Source: JAKITW01 sp041598875
GTDB lineage: Bacteria > Desulfobacterota > Desulfobulbia > Desulfobulbales > BM004
Assembly (NCBI GenBank): GCA_041598875.1
Contig: JBFHXP010000004.1
Span: 1-59,973 of the forward strand
Length of the DNA: 59,973 nt
Direction of reading: 5' to 3'
Position numbers and translations under genes: made by a program
Shown: piece by piece, positions 59,803-59,973 of the stretch
How the letters are laid out: the number at the start of each line of letters is the position of its first letter
Numbering within the stretch: the stretch's first letter is position 1
Notes under the pieces: model-generated
The model's database searches: none
Told to the model about the DNA's origin: nothing
The model's input: only the letters and a program-made list of their open reading frames with translations

Positions 59803-59973
59803 TAGTGTCCGTCCGGAAAGTCAGTTTTTTCCGGATGGCTACACGTGGCTGTTTTCAATCCGGAAACAGACAATTTTGAAAAAGATCAAGGAGATCAAGG
59901 AAGTATGCGCAGGCGTACTGGAGTACGGCGAGCACATACTTCTGCGGATCAACTACCGAGATTTTTTAAAAGT
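59803..59973 (+). repeat. CCGGA hairpin repeat, copy cut by the window edge
   Basis: This copy starts AGTGTCCGTCCGGAAAGTC and includes CCGTCCGG...CCGGATGG, a hairpin with one mismatch, then TCAATCCGGAAACAGAC. Next comes the long imperfect palindrome AAGTATGCGCAGGCGTAC / GTACGGCGAGCACATACTT (59901-59941) and the start of the right end (CTGCGGATCAACTACCGAG). It is the reverse complement of 47383-47574, with scattered differences and one indel near the end. It runs off the right edge. Confidence 0.85.

Noticed and set aside
59786..59973. Open plus-strand frame through the right-edge repeat (GTG at 59786)
   Set aside because: The other near-full copy has a one-base indel near the end and an in-frame stop upstream, so the frame is not conserved. 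The conserved feature is base pairing.

Overview
The window is 59,973 bases of a GC-rich Gram-negative chromosome. The gene content suggests Desulfobacterota (the old Deltaproteobacteria), most likely a Desulfobulbales-type sulfate or sulfur bacterium. The clues are kdsD (a lipopolysaccharide outer membrane), a CooT-type nickel protein, larB, several small cysteine-rich proteins, paired PilZ/EAL/HDOD signalling genes, and the style of the intergenic repeats. This placement is inference from gene families; no rRNA or tRNA gene is present to confirm it. Most of the window is ordinary housekeeping DNA. I found no prophage, integrase, intact insertion sequence, CRISPR array or recognisable defence system.

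Layout. (1) 1-2409: a KAS III-like enzyme cut by the left edge, an AMMECR1 protein, a YkgJ cysteine-cluster protein and a small unknown, on the plus strand and nearly overlapping. (2) 2502-5582: MntP, a ZraP/Spy-like periplasmic protein, kdsD, and a CooT plus histidine-tailed protein pair. (3) 5620-11725, minus strand: an unknown protein, a HAD phosphatase, purQ, an HD hydrolase, a second YkgJ protein and a fused secDF. (4) 11955-16613: larB, a cation diffusion transporter, prmA-rsmE and an HD hydrolase. (5) 16812-24195: dtd, a stretch of gene fragments, a LapA-type membrane protein, hrpB, then dprA and dnaG. (6) 24536-30035: an unknown gene, a CaCA antiporter, two PilZ proteins, a repeat-rich gap, and an lsrF-like aldolase/thiolase beside a zinc alcohol dehydrogenase. 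(7) 30183-43300: rpsA-sppA-ihfB, an yrdC/yciO gene, ppx/gppA, guaB-guaA-rph-tgt-yajC, a U32 peptidase, mnmA and a DUF2892 protein. (8) 43301-54767: an accessory and signalling region with repeats, a YARHG protein, an SDR pseudogene, DUF2835 and EAL genes, an Ada-like zinc protein, a lipoprotein, dus, a cold-shock gene, a Crp/Fnr regulator with a second DUF2892 gene, and a TPR-MshEN / cysteine protein / HDOD-GAF operon. (9) 54811-59973: mtaB, cinA-recA, galE and a repeat that runs off the right edge.

How it works together. Purine synthesis (purQ, guaB, guaA), translation and tRNA/rRNA modification (rpsA, prmA, rsmE, tgt, mnmA, mtaB, dus, dtd, yrdC), secretion (secDF, yajC, sppA) and DNA metabolism (dnaG, dprA, recA, cinA) form the backbone. 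A recurring second theme is c-di-GMP-type signalling (two PilZ proteins, an EAL protein, a protein with two MshEN-like domains, an HDOD-GAF protein). A third is metal handling (MntP, ZraP-like, CooT and histidine-tail pair, LarB, CDF transporter).

The most interesting features are mainly outside standard gene calls. They are a family of hairpin-rich repeats of roughly 190 bases, scattered as full and decayed copies; a promoter-terminator unit in front of the cold-shock gene that looks like an attenuator or small RNA; the ATPase-less MshEN operon; the CooT/histidine-tail pair; and an LsrF-like enzyme with no AI-2 uptake genes nearby. I cannot show that any of these is a wholly new system.
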